A stretch of DNA of 64,000 nucleotides from Paenibacillus macerans (GTDB lineage: Bacteria > Bacillota > Bacilli > Paenibacillales > Paenibacillaceae): assembly GCF_900454495.1 (NCBI RefSeq), contig NZ_UGSI01000001.1, forward strand, positions 5,108,501-5,172,500, in the 5' to 3' direction. Of the stretch, positions 1-8,554 are shown piece by piece; position 1 is the first letter of the stretch; each line of letters begins with the position of its first letter. The notes under the pieces were generated by a model that was given only the letters and a program-made list of their open reading frames with translations, was not told the origin of the DNA and did not search any database. The translations under genes and the position numbers were made by a program.

Positions 1-54
1 CACGACTAAGAAAAGTATCAAATAAAAACCAGAATTCCGGATGAACCGACTCAT
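1..54 (-). CDS. ftsH: FtsH ATP-dependent zinc metalloprotease, N-terminal fragment (cut by window edge)
   Basis: Only the first 18 codons are inside the window. They translate to MSRFIRNSGFYLILFLVV, which matches the start of FtsH: a short basic stretch running into the first transmembrane helix. An AGGAGG-type ribosome binding site sits just upstream of the ATG. FtsH is a membrane-anchored AAA+ zinc protease that degrades misfolded membrane proteins and regulators. The neighbour upstream on the same strand is hpt, as in Bacillus subtilis (tilS-hpt-ftsH). The AAA and protease domains lie outside the window, so the call rests on the N-terminus and synteny. Confidence 0.85.
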   Translation of the reverse strand, partial: MSRFIRNSGFYLILFLVV

Positions 55-82
55 CCCCTACCTCCTCTCAGAACCTTAAGTT

Positions 83-112
83 ATTTTACCATAGCCGCAC
101 ACGCCATTTCAA
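83..112 (-). promoter_or_regulatory. Candidate sigma-A promoter of ftsH
   Basis: On the minus strand TTGAAA is followed after 18 bases by TAAAAT, about 30 bases upstream of the ftsH start. It lies between the hpt stop and ftsH, so ftsH may have its own promoter besides readthrough from hpt. Seen as a sequence match only. Confidence 0.5.
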
Positions 113-155
113 AAATCAGGCGAGGTGGTCTTTCGTCCGAAACGGGACGACGAAA

Positions 156-695
156 TCAACTGGTGTAAATTTCCGGCTTCAATACTCCGATGTATGGGAG
201 GTTGCGGTATTTCTCGGCATAGTCCAGACCGTATCCGACAACAAAAGCGTCCGGCAGAACAAATCCCGATAAATCGGCTTCCAATTTCACCGTGCGCCGC
301 GCGGGTTTGTCAAACAGCGTGACGATTTTCACGGACTTCACTTTCCGCCGTTCCAGCACATCGATCAAATAACTGAGCGTCAGCCCGCTGTCGATAATAT
401 CCTCCACGATCAGGATATCCCGCCCTTCGACGGAGTTATCCAAATCCTTGATGATTTTCACTTCACCGGAAGAACGGGTCGAAGCGCCGTAGCTGGAGAC
501 CGCCATAAAATCGAGTTCGATCGGCACGGTAATTTCTTTCACCAGATCCGCCATGAAAATAAAGGCCCCTTTAAGTATACAAATCACAAGGGGATTTCGT
601 CCCTCATACTCTGCGCTAAGCTGTTTTCCCAGCTCCTTGACTTTGGCTTCGATCTGTTCCCGGGTAATTAGTATTTCCTGAATATCGTTCTGCAA
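156..695 (-). CDS. hpt: Hypoxanthine-guanine phosphoribosyltransferase
   Basis: The 179-residue product is a purine salvage enzyme that joins hypoxanthine or guanine to PRPP to make IMP or GMP in the cytosol. The PRPP-binding motif ILIVEDIIDSGLTL is near residue 95, and the length fits the family (about 180). The start codon is TTG, with AGGAGG about 10 bases upstream; no ATG is better placed. The gene follows tilS and precedes ftsH on the same strand, the conserved Bacillales order. In B. subtilis, HprT also binds TilS and FtsH-region regulation has been reported, but nothing in this sequence tests that. Confidence 0.95.
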   Translation of the reverse strand: MQNDIQEILITREQIEAKVKELGKQLSAEYEGRNPLVICILKGAFIFMADLVKEITVPIELDFMAVSSYGASTRSSGEVKIIKDLDNSVEGRDILIVEDIIDSGLTLSYLIDVLERRKVKSVKIVTLFDKPARRTVKLEADLSGFVLPDAFVVGYGLDYAEKYRNLPYIGVLKPEIYTS

Positions 696-771
696 AATAA
701 GTAAACCTCCTACGTTATACTATGAATGCCGGTCTTTCGCTAAACCTTAAGGAGCCGCCCGGTTTGCCGAT

Positions 772-2199
772 TTAATTCCAAACCATATGCAGCGCCTCGG
801 ACGTGTGCCGGCTCACCGCGGCATGCGCGGAACGGCGAACGCCGGGAATCCATAATATCCGGCCGTCGGCATCCGTCACCACCGGGATGCGGGAGCGAAG
901 GGATGGAGGTATTTTCTCGTCGATGAAAATATCTTTTACCTTTTTGCTACCGTTTAGTCCCATGACTTTCATCGCGTCTCCCGGGAGACGGGAACGCACT
1001 GTAAGCGGACAGACCAGCTTATCCGCATCAAATATGGCTTCATCGTTGCTTGCTGCCTTTGCCAAAGCGGCTTCCGTACCGCCCGGCAGCCGCGTGATCC
1101 GCAAGGTCCGGCCCGCGCCCGGAATCGTCACTTCCGCAGGGAATTGCTCCACTGAATATGTATAGTGAGGAATCTGACTTTCCGCAGCAACGGAGACAAA
1201 ACGGATCGTGCCGTACTCGCGCATGGCCTGCCAGCCGCCGCCAAGATCCAAGCTCCATGTCGTCGGCCGGTCCTGAACCGCCCCGATACGAACCGCTTCA
1301 ATCTTGATAAAATCGCTTTCTTCCGTGCTTAAAGGCAGATAATTTAATATTAGTTTAATCAACCTCCGTTGTAAAGCGACATGTAAAGAGGCAAAAGGCG
1401 CAATTTTGAACGTTGCCCCTCCTTTTTCCGCACGGACGATTTCGGCATATGCCTTGGACGTCTCCATGGCCAAAAAATCATCCTCCGCCGAGGCCACCTC
1501 GGCCAGCCGGTTCAGCGATACCGCCAACTGATCATTATATTGCCCCAAAAAAGGCAACACATCCAGCCGCAGCGAATTCCGCGTGTATTCCGTAGACAGG
1601 TTGCTGCTATCGGTCATATATGGGATGCCGGATTCCTCGCAGGCCCGGAGCAAATCCGTCTTGTATATACGCAGCAGCGGGCGGATGAGTTCCACATTTT
1701 TTTCCCGGCGCTTAAATCGCATCCCCGCCAGCCCCGAAAGACCGCTCCCCCGCAGCAAACGCATGAGGACCGTTTCCGCCTGATCGTCGGCATGGTGGCC
1801 CAAAGCAATCGAGGCCGCGCCGTACCGCTCGGCGACGCGATGCAGGAACTCGTATCTTTTTTCCCGCGCCGCCAGTTCCAGGCCTTTACCCGATTCCTTC
1901 TTATAAGAAAGCACATCGGCATAGCCCAGCTCAAACGGAATAGCGAGCCGCTGCGCCAGCTCCCGGACGAAGTCCGCATCGCGGTCCGCTTCGCCCCCGC
2001 GGAGGCCGTGGTTCAAGTGGGCGCAAATCAACTCCAGCCCCTCGTCCGCGGCAATTTTCCTCATTATATGTAAAAGAACCGTCGAATCCGCTCCCCCGGA
2101 CACGGCCACGACGATCCGGTCCCCGCGGGACCACAGCTCTTCCTGCCGCCCGGTGCGCCGGACCAACTCCACCAGGCGATGCAACGTTCGTTCTTTCAT
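772..2199 (-). CDS. tilS: tRNA(Ile)-lysidine synthase TilS
   Basis: TilS attaches lysine to C34 of the AUA-reading tRNA-Ile, changing both its charging and its codon specificity; it is essential. The PP-loop ATP pyrophosphatase motif SGGADSTVLLH is near residue 30, followed by the family signature HLNHGLRG and GHHADDQAET. The C-terminal third has the TilS substrate-binding region. I place the start at the ATG giving MKERTLHRL, which has GGAGAAGGGG six bases upstream and gives 475 residues. The frame stays open far upstream, but that part is out of frame with the kinase gene. An ATG at 2217 that overlaps the kinase stop (TGATG) is the alternative and would add six residues. Confidence 0.95.
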   Translation of the reverse strand: MKERTLHRLVELVRRTGRQEELWSRGDRIVVAVSGGADSTVLLHIMRKIAADEGLELICAHLNHGLRGGEADRDADFVRELAQRLAIPFELGYADVLSYKKESGKGLELAAREKRYEFLHRVAERYGAASIALGHHADDQAETVLMRLLRGSGLSGLAGMRFKRREKNVELIRPLLRIYKTDLLRACEESGIPYMTDSSNLSTEYTRNSLRLDVLPFLGQYNDQLAVSLNRLAEVASAEDDFLAMETSKAYAEIVRAEKGGATFKIAPFASLHVALQRRLIKLILNYLPLSTEESDFIKIEAVRIGAVQDRPTTWSLDLGGGWQAMREYGTIRFVSVAAESQIPHYTYSVEQFPAEVTIPGAGRTLRITRLPGGTEAALAKAASNDEAIFDADKLVCPLTVRSRLPGDAMKVMGLNGSKKVKDIFIDEKIPPSLRSRIPVVTDADGRILWIPGVRRSAHAAVSRHTSEALHMVWN

Positions 2200-2216
2200 T
2201 TGAACCCCTTCTCCCA

Positions 2217-3179
2217 TCAAAACCGCAGCGTTAAATATAGCGCACAGGCCAGCAAAGTCAACGACACGGCAAACGCGCCCAGAATCCAGCGCGGTGTGGA
2301 CGGCCTCGCCTTTCGCTTGGGGCTGAAATTTGCCGAAACCAGCTCTTTCCATTGCCGGCACGCCTCCTGTGTATCCGCAAACTCCCCGTTGATCGCCTTT
2401 TGCAGCCAACCGCGATAAGGGACGAGCTGCGGCGTACTGTTGATGATAGCCAGCAGATCTTGGCGGCTGCGTGTTTGCGGCAGCTGGATAGCCGCTTTTT
2501 TGAGCGGCCGTTCGGCCAGCAGGTGGATGCATACGACGGCAAATGAAAACAGGTCGTATCCGGGATCCGCCGACCGGCTCCCCGCATCCCAAAAACCGCG
2601 GTCATACCACTCGGTAAACTGCTTGACGCTATGGCCGATGGCGGTCACACCGCCGTAATCGATCAGTTCCACCTCGCCGTAGGCGGCGACGAGGACGTTT
2701 TCCGGTTTCAGATCGCCAAACACCCAACCGGACCCATGCAGCCGCCTTAGCTGCTGCAGCAAATTGTAACCGGCGACGTCCAGCCACCGGCCTCCCCGGC
2801 GGGCCAGAAAAGCGCTAAGCGGTTCCCCCTGCACATACCGCATCACGTAGAACGGAATCTCCCTGCCCCGGTAGGTGAAGTCGTCCACCTCGACCAGATA
2901 AGCGAGATCACGCTCTGCGGCCCCTCTCCGCCACCGCTGGCGCTGCAGCGCTTTCAGCACATTGATTTCCGATTGGATGTCCAGTGTGTCAAAACCAAGC
3001 TTAAGGGCGTACAGTTTCGCGTTTTTCTCCTGCTTCACCAGGTACACGACCCCATTCGCCCCTTTGCCCAGCAAACGCTGGACCACATAACGGCCGCCCT
3101 TCCAACGGCCGCTGATGCGCGTCCCTTGCGGCAGATTCAGTTTAAACGACGTAGTCTCCGAGAATGCCATCGCTTCCAT
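2217..3179 (-). CDS. yabT: YabT-like Ser/Thr protein kinase with C-terminal membrane anchor
   Basis: The 320-residue product is a Hanks-type kinase. The glycine-rich loop GKGANGVVYLV, the ATP lysine in YALKLGF and the catalytic loop GDLKPENVLV are visible. Two positions are unusual: the HRD motif reads VFGD, so His and Arg are missing (a non-RD kinase), and DFG reads DYG. The protein ends in a hydrophobic helix (residues about 298-318) with almost nothing after it, so it should be tail-anchored. B. subtilis YabT is a DNA-binding, RecA-phosphorylating spore-development kinase in the same position, between yabS and tilS. The chosen ATG has AGGAG five bases upstream and overlaps the end of yabS by 38 bases. 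Confidence 0.85.
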   Translation of the reverse strand: MEAMAFSETTSFKLNLPQGTRISGRWKGGRYVVQRLLGKGANGVVYLVKQEKNAKLYALKLGFDTLDIQSEINVLKALQRQRWRRGAAERDLAYLVEVDDFTYRGREIPFYVMRYVQGEPLSAFLARRGGRWLDVAGYNLLQQLRRLHGSGWVFGDLKPENVLVAAYGEVELIDYGGVTAIGHSVKQFTEWYDRGFWDAGSRSADPGYDLFSFAVVCIHLLAERPLKKAAIQLPQTRSRQDLLAIINSTPQLVPYRGWLQKAINGEFADTQEACRQWKELVSANFSPKRKARPSTPRWILGAFAVSLTLLACALYLTLRF

Positions 3180-3885
3180 CCGTCTCCTCGCGCCAAGACT
3201 TTCCATGTCCATCCAGTGTACCATATCGCATGAAATCCATCACCTTCAAGATGGCCGGACCGGTTGGCGTCGCCCCCCGCATGACGAGACGCTGGAAAAT
3301 CGACCGCGCCGTCCCCAAATCGCCGGTCCAATCCACGTCAAGAACGACATCTTCCCCGCTGTGGGCTCCGGGAAAATGAAACACCGCCAGCCGGCTTTCC
3401 CCTTTTCTGGCGCCCAGGCTGAGCATCATATCGCGAATCGCCTCTTCCACCGCGCGCAGCTTCGGCTTCATGCTGGCGCTGGCGTCGATCAGCAAAGCGA
3501 CCTGCAGCGGGCTGCTCTCGCTGAGCTCGTCGATCACCTCGACGACTTGCGAGCGCGTCTCCGGCGGCAAATCGCCCACCGTCTGATCGCCAAGAATCTG
3601 ACGAATCTCCTTATTGACCGCCTGCTGGATCGTTTGCACCACCGTTTTTCGCGTCATCATCTGCATCGTTTGCGCCAAATTTTCCGTGCCGACAATCCGG
3701 CTCATGCCCCCGCCGGCCTTGGCGATTTCGGCGATCTCCACGCTGCCGAGCTCCCCGATCGTCCCGTAATCGACAATCCCGACAACGTTGACGGTGATCC
3801 CTTCCTGCTTAGCCAGCGCCGCCGCCATCACCGGACTTTCCCCCACATTGGAACATCCGTCGGTAATCAGCATAATCTGTTTCAT
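3142..3885 (-). CDS. yabS: YabS-like VWA-domain protein
   Basis: The 247-residue protein has von Willebrand factor A features: a MIDAS-like LLIDASASMKPKLRA in the second half and a hydrophobic MKQIMLITDGCSNVG at the start that resembles a second metal site. There is no signal peptide or membrane segment. Its function is unknown. The gene sits directly before the yabT-like kinase and overlaps it, as in B. subtilis, where yabS-yabT follow spoIIE and are expressed in sporulation. Here the spoIIE link is broken by the peptide transporter block. The ribosome binding site is modest (GGAAGGCGGG). Confidence 0.8.
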   Translation of the reverse strand: MKQIMLITDGCSNVGESPVMAAALAKQEGITVNVVGIVDYGTIGELGSVEIAEIAKAGGGMSRIVGTENLAQTMQMMTRKTVVQTIQQAVNKEIRQILGDQTVGDLPPETRSQVVEVIDELSESSPLQVALLIDASASMKPKLRAVEEAIRDMMLSLGARKGESRLAVFHFPGAHSGEDVVLDVDWTGDLGTARSIFQRLVMRGATPTGPAILKVMDFMRYGTLDGHGKSWREETDGSDGILGDYVV

Positions 3886-4055
3886 TCTATCCCGCCTTCC
3901 ATACTTTATAAGTTGAACTATTAATTGTACGGATCAGGGCAGCCGTGTGTTCAGTTCAACTCATATAGATTGATAGTCTCTCTTTCTAGCATTTCCAGAC
4001 AGGGTGAAGTATAAACCGGAAGGAGGAGACAGGGATGGCCGCATCTCACAAAAAA

Positions 4056-4083
4056 AGAAAAACGCCGGACGGCGTCTTTTTAT
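4056..4083. terminator. Possible bidirectional intrinsic terminator
   Basis: A short stem ACGCC/GGCGT with a GGAC loop is flanked by T runs in both directions. It lies upstream of yabS and downstream of the transporter operon, so it could end transcription from oppF before yabS. Confidence 0.55.
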
Positions 4084-4163
4084 GATTCCGACTTCTACGT
4101 CAGAGCGATTAGATAGATTTCGCTCTAAACCAGTTCATCCAGGGCGATTTGAGGTAAATAGGG

Positions 4164-4454
4164 CACTAGCGTTGTATTAACTTTTGCTAAAGCTTTCCCC
4201 TGAAAGCTATCCGAAATCTAACGGTTGTAGCAGCGGCTATTTGCCGAAAAAAAGCCTTTTCTAAATTCTAACGGTTGTAAGCATCGTTATTTGCCTGAAT
4301 CTAAGGAGAAATAGCGGGATTAAGCGGAATAAGCGCCATGGCAACCGTTAGAGTTTGAAATCAACGTTTTTGGAACAAATAGCGCTTGTGGCATCCGTTA
4401 GAAAATTTATGTGGCTAGAAAATGCAGCTTGTCAGATTTAATGCAACGCCGGTG
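4164..4454 (+). repeat. Family-1 intergenic element, copy A (about 290 bp with terminal inverted repeats)
   Basis: The ends are inverted repeats of about 17 bases, CACTAGCGTTGTATTAA at the left and the complement of CACCGGCGTTGCATTAA at the right. Inside are two modules of the form TCTAACGGTTG...GCTATTTG and then two in inverted orientation. The arrangement would fold as one long imperfect hairpin. There is no open reading frame. It is nearly identical to the copy at 61580-61873. It lies between yabS and the transporter operon. Confidence 0.85.
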
Positions 4455-4691
4455 TAAATAAGGTCCACTGTGTCGTACATTTTCAAAACCTCCGTTTTTC
4501 CGCAGATAAGGTTTCTAAGGGTCCTTTAGTCTCCAGATTTCTCTTCTCCTCTCTTCCCTAACCGGAGCACGGCCCTATATTCCCCGCTTGTGATTTAATA
4601 AACTCTATAATGTATAAATAAACTCAAAGCCGGATGGCCCTAAGTTCTGGTTTAGACATAACAGCTTTATCGAGGAATAAGCTCCCCTTCA

Positions 4692-5657
4692 TCAGACCAG
4701 GTGACAAGCCACAAAATGTCCCCCGCCGGCGTCGCGGAATTTCGGCGCCCGCTCCTTGCATTCGGCGGCGGCAAACGGGCAGCGCGGATGGAATTTGCAG
4801 CCGGAAGGCGGATTGGCCGGGCTCGGTATATCCCCTTTCAAGATGATCCGCTCCCGCTTTGTCCTCGGGATCGGCAGCGGCACCGCGGACAGCAGCGCTT
4901 TGGTGTAAGGGTGCAGCGGATGGCGGAACAATTCGTCCCGCGAGGCCGTTTCGACCAGGCCGCCTAGGTACATCACGCCGACCTGTGTGCAGAGATGCTC
5001 GACCACGCTCAAATCGTGGGAAATGAACAGATACGTAAGGCCCCGGGTCTCCTGCAGTTTGCGGAACAGATTGATGATCTGCGCCTGGATCGACACGTCC
5101 AGCGCGGAAACCGGCTCGTCGGCGATCATCAGCTCGGGATTCAGGATCAGCGCCCGGGCGATCCCGATCCGCTGGCGCTGCCCGCCCGAGAATTCGTGGG
5201 GATAGCGGTCGATATGATAGGAGGACAAGCCGCATGAAGCAAGCACCTCGAGCACGCGGTCGCGGATTTCCGCCTTGGGGAGCAGCCCGTGGTCAAGCAG
5301 CGCCTCTCCGATCGCGTCCCCCACCCGGATACGCGGATTCAGCGAGCCGTACGGATCCTGGAAAATCATCTGCAGCTTCGGACGCAGCCGGCGCAGTTCG
5401 GCGTCAGGCAGGGCGTACAGGTCGGTGCCTTTGAACAGGATCTCGCCGTCCGTTTTCTCCGTCAGGCGGACGATGCTGCGGCCGACCGTGCTTTTGCCGC
5501 TGCCCGATTCCCCGACCAGGCCAAACGTTTCCCCGGTCCGGATCGTGATGCTGATGTCGTCCACCGCCTTGATCTGTCCGGTCGTCCGCTGCAGCAGCCC
5601 CGTTTTCACCGGAAAATACTTTTTCAAATGCCGCACCTCCAGCAGCGGCTCAGCCAT
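4692..5657 (-). CDS. Oligopeptide ABC transporter ATP-binding protein (OppF/AppF type)
   Basis: This cytoplasmic ATPase powers peptide import together with the OppD-like partner. It has Walker A GESGSGKST (near residue 50), the signature FSGGQRQRIGIARAL, Walker B LMIADEPVSALD, and the C-terminal oligopeptide-family motif with CKFHPRCPFA. The length, 321 residues, is usual. The start ATG gives MAEPLLEVRHL with GAGGGGGAG upstream, and it overlaps the end of the preceding ATPase gene by 8 bases. It is the last gene of a five-gene operon. The substrate (oligo-, dipeptide or another nickel- or sugar-type ligand) cannot be told from the ATPase. Confidence 0.9.
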   Translation of the reverse strand: MAEPLLEVRHLKKYFPVKTGLLQRTTGQIKAVDDISITIRTGETFGLVGESGSGKSTVGRSIVRLTEKTDGEILFKGTDLYALPDAELRRLRPKLQMIFQDPYGSLNPRIRVGDAIGEALLDHGLLPKAEIRDRVLEVLASCGLSSYHIDRYPHEFSGGQRQRIGIARALILNPELMIADEPVSALDVSIQAQIINLFRKLQETRGLTYLFISHDLSVVEHLCTQVGVMYLGGLVETASRDELFRHPLHPYTKALLSAVPLPIPRTKRERIILKGDIPSPANPPSGCKFHPRCPFAAAECKERAPKFRDAGGGHFVACHLV

Positions 5658-6630
5658 GACGCTCCCCCTCCTCATACAGCCAGCAAGCGGCTTTCTGCCC
5701 GTCTCCGACCCGCCCTAGCGCCGGTTCCTTCGTCCGGCAAACATCCATGCAATCGGCGCAGCGGTCGTGAAAATAACACGATGGCGTCAGCTCCAGCAGG
5801 TTGGGCACCTGCCCCGGGATCGAGAACAATTCATCCCGGCGCTGTCCCAAAAACGGCTTGGACTTCAGCAGCCCTTGCGTGTACGGATGCTTGGGCGACG
5901 CGAACAGCCGGGTCACCTCGCCTTCCTCGACGATTTTTCCGGCGTACATGACGACGACGTAGTCGGCCATTTCCGCCACAACGCCCAAATCGTGGGTGAT
6001 CAGCAGGATCGCCATGTTCGATTCTTCCTTAATCCGCCGCAGCATGTCGAGGATCTGGGCCTGGATCGTCACGTCGAGCGCCGTCGTCGGCTCATCGGCG
6101 ATAAGCAGCCTCGGCCCGCAGGAGATCGCCATGGCGATCATGACCCGCTGCAGCATCCCGCCGCTCAGCTCATGCGGATAATTGTTCATGATCTGCTCTG
6201 GCCGGGATATGCCAACCTGCTCGATTAGCTCCACGGCGCGGCGGCGGGCCACCTTCTTGGGCAGCTTCAAGTGCAGGACCATCGGCTCGATCATCTGCTC
6301 CCCGATCGTCAGGACCGGATTGAGCGAAGACATCGGCTCCTGGAAGATCATTGCGATCTCATGACCCCGGATCGTTCGCAAATGATGCTTATCGAGGGAC
6401 AGCAAATCGGTCTCCCCGAATTTAATCCTCCCGCCGATTTCGACGCCGGCACCTTGCAGCAGCCCCATGACCGACATCGCCGTCACGCTTTTGCCGCAGC
6501 CGGACTCGCCGACGATGCAGACGGTTTCCCCCGGCAATATCCGCAGGCTCACCTCGTTAACCGCCTTGATCCTTCCTTCTTCCGTCGTAAAATGCGCGCT
6601 CAAACGCTCTATCTCCAGCAAAGCCGGCAT
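5650..6630 (-). CDS. Oligopeptide ABC transporter ATP-binding protein (OppD/AppD type)
   Basis: The 326-residue ATPase has Walker A GESGCGKSV near residue 43, the signature LSGGMLQRVMIAMAI and Walker B LLIADEPTTALD. Its C-terminus has the Opp-family cysteine region (SCYFHDRCADCMDVC), known in relatives to hold an iron-sulfur cluster; four cysteines are present. The frame extends far upstream but that part is antisense to the permease frame, so I start at MPALLEIERL, with AGGTGA upstream. It lies 11 bases after the second permease and overlaps the next ATPase gene. Confidence 0.9.
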   Translation of the reverse strand: MPALLEIERLSAHFTTEEGRIKAVNEVSLRILPGETVCIVGESGCGKSVTAMSVMGLLQGAGVEIGGRIKFGETDLLSLDKHHLRTIRGHEIAMIFQEPMSSLNPVLTIGEQMIEPMVLHLKLPKKVARRRAVELIEQVGISRPEQIMNNYPHELSGGMLQRVMIAMAISCGPRLLIADEPTTALDVTIQAQILDMLRRIKEESNMAILLITHDLGVVAEMADYVVVMYAGKIVEEGEVTRLFASPKHPYTQGLLKSKPFLGQRRDELFSIPGQVPNLLELTPSCYFHDRCADCMDVCRTKEPALGRVGDGQKAACWLYEEGERHG

Positions 6631-6641
6631 CTGTCGTTCAC

Positions 6642-7577
6642 CTACCTGTTCAATTTGGGGTCCAGCACATCGCGCAGGCCGTCGCCGAACAGATTGATGG
6701 CGATGACGGTGGCGAAAATCGACAACCCCGGCGGAATCCACAGCCAGGGATGCTGCTGGAAGTCGATCATATTGTTGGCGGCGTCGATCATATTGCCCCA
6801 GGTGGGCGTTGGCGGCATGACGCCAAGCCCGAAGAAGCTCAGCACCGATTCGCTTAAAATCGATCCGCCGATGTTCAGCGTCGCCATGACGATGATTAGC
6901 GGCATGAGATTCGGCAGCAGGTGGTGGATCAGCTTGCGCCGGTCGCGCAGCCCCAGCACCACCGCCGCCTGCATGAACTCCCGCTCCCGCAGGCTGAGCA
7001 TCTGTCCGCGGATCATCCGCGCCAGCCCCGGCCAGTTGACCAGGCTGAGCATCAGCATGACGATGTACATGCGGTATTCGGTCGGCACCTTCCATTCCGA
7101 CAGCAGCGCCCCGGAGATGAACAGCAGCGGCAGGCCGGGGATCGTCAGCAGCAGATCGGCCAGCCGCATGATGATTTGGTCGACGACGCCGCGGTAATAC
7201 CCGGCGATGGCTCCGAGCAGCGTGCCGAGGAACACGGACACCACCATCGAGGCCAACCCGACGGTCAGCGAAATGCGGCCCGCCTGCAGCACCCGGACGA
7301 GCACGTCCCGGCCCAGCTTGTCGGTGCCCAGCCAATGCTGCCAGCTCGGCGGCCTGTTCATGAGCGCCATGTTGATTTTGTTGTCGGCGTACGGCGAAAA
7401 CAGCGGCCCTAAGAAACAGGCGATAAACATGAAGGCGACGACGATGAAACCGGACACGGCCAGTTTATTGCGAAGCAGCCGGCGCAGCGACTGCCGCCAC
7501 AGCGACGGCTTCTTGAACGCGGAAGCAGACACGGCCGCTTGGCCCGGGTGCGATATTTTTTCTTGGAATAAGGTCAT
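6642..7577 (-). CDS. Oligopeptide ABC transporter permease (OppC/DppC type)
   Basis: The membrane permease has about six hydrophobic helices, an N-terminal segment common to OppC-type proteins (first helix near FIVVAFMFIACFLGPLF) and the cytoplasmic EAA loop, seen as REREFMQAAVVLGLRDRRKLIHHLLPN with R-E-F-M-Q-A-A at its start. It pairs with the OppB-type permease to form the channel. The ATG at 7577 has AGGGGGTG upstream; a GTG at 7589 is possible but leaves no room for a binding site. The product has 311 residues, and the gene starts 15 bases after the first permease. Confidence 0.9.
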   Translation of the reverse strand: MTLFQEKISHPGQAAVSASAFKKPSLWRQSLRRLLRNKLAVSGFIVVAFMFIACFLGPLFSPYADNKINMALMNRPPSWQHWLGTDKLGRDVLVRVLQAGRISLTVGLASMVVSVFLGTLLGAIAGYYRGVVDQIIMRLADLLLTIPGLPLLFISGALLSEWKVPTEYRMYIVMLMLSLVNWPGLARMIRGQMLSLREREFMQAAVVLGLRDRRKLIHHLLPNLMPLIIVMATLNIGGSILSESVLSFFGLGVMPPTPTWGNMIDAANNMIDFQQHPWLWIPPGLSIFATVIAINLFGDGLRDVLDPKLNR

Positions 7578-7592
7578 TTTCACCGGCACCCC

Positions 7593-8549
7593 CTAATGCA
7601 ATCGGACGCGCGGATCGGCGGCGCGGTACAGCATATCTGACAGCAGCGTTCCGAGGACGGTCAAAATCGCGATCAGCATCGTAAAGCCCATCAGCAGCGG
7701 ATAATCCCGAAGCGAAAAAGAGGACATATACAGCTGCCCGATGCCCGGCCAGTTGAAAATCTTCTCGATAATCAGCGAACCGCCGAACAGGGCGGGCAGT
7801 TCGAAGCCGACCAGCGTGATCGCCGGCAGCAGCGCGTTGCGCAGGGCGTGGCGGTACAGCACCTTGCTCTCTTTCAGTCCTTTGGCGCGGGCCGTGCGGA
7901 TGTAATCCTGCTTGATCACGTCGATCATGTTGGTACGGAAATAACGCGTCAGCGAACCGACGCCCAAAACGGTCATAACGATCACCGGCAGTGTCATATG
8001 ATGGATCACTTCCTTGACATAAACCAGTCCGGTGGCATTGCTGCCCGTCGTAATCATCCCGCCCGGCGGCAGCCATTTGAAGTCAACGGCGAGGATCTTG
8101 ATCAGAAACAGACCGATGAAAAACGACGGCAGCGACATCGCGGCAAAAATCAGCACCAGCACCAAGGTATCAAACCAGGAATACTGTTTGTAGGCCGAGA
8201 CGACGCCGACGACCACCGCGATGAACCAGGTCAAGAACGTTGACACCGCCGCCAGCAGGAACGAATTCCAAATGTAGTCGTTGAACAGCGCCAGCACCGG
8301 TTTTTGTTGGGCCAGCGAGTAGCCGAAGTCGCCGTGGAAGGCGTTTTTCATCCATATGGCGTACCGCTCCAGCACCGGCCTGTTCAAGCCGTAAATTTCC
8401 CGCAGCTCGGCCTTCCGCTCCGGCGACAGCTTGATGTTGCCGCTGATGAAGTCGCCGGGCGTCAGCGCGTACAAGCAGAAGATCAGCAGCGAGGCGGCGA
8501 GCAGGATCGCCGCCATGTAAATCAATCGTTTGGCGATATATGCGTTCAT
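7593..8549 (-). CDS. Oligopeptide ABC transporter permease (OppB/DppB type)
   Basis: The 318-residue protein has the OppB layout: a first helix directly at the N-terminus (YMAAILLAASLLIFCLYAL), a long extracytoplasmic loop with GLNRPVLERYAIWM, and then five further helices. The EAA-like loop reads DYIRTARAKGLKESKVLYRHALRNA, with the conserved D-Y-I-R-T-A-R-A-K-G-L. It lies 5 bases after the binding-protein gene, so translation is probably coupled. Confidence 0.9.
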   Translation of the reverse strand: MNAYIAKRLIYMAAILLAASLLIFCLYALTPGDFISGNIKLSPERKAELREIYGLNRPVLERYAIWMKNAFHGDFGYSLAQQKPVLALFNDYIWNSFLLAAVSTFLTWFIAVVVGVVSAYKQYSWFDTLVLVLIFAAMSLPSFFIGLFLIKILAVDFKWLPPGGMITTGSNATGLVYVKEVIHHMTLPVIVMTVLGVGSLTRYFRTNMIDVIKQDYIRTARAKGLKESKVLYRHALRNALLPAITLVGFELPALFGGSLIIEKIFNWPGIGQLYMSSFSLRDYPLLMGFTMLIAILTVLGTLLSDMLYRAADPRVRLH

Positions 8550-8554
8550 TGCTC

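Noticed and set aside
2200..2592. Upstream extension of the tilS frame
   Set aside because: It overlaps the kinase coding region in another frame and has no family similarity; a good ribosome binding site supports the internal start.
4213..4410. CRISPR-like spaced repeats
   Set aside because: The modules are few, two are inverted, and the sequence between them is conserved across copies, so they are parts of one element rather than repeat-spacer units; no cas gene.
6631..7335. Upstream extension of the OppD-type frame
   Set aside because: The extra codons overlap the permease gene in another frame and are low-complexity Ala/Gly/Arg.
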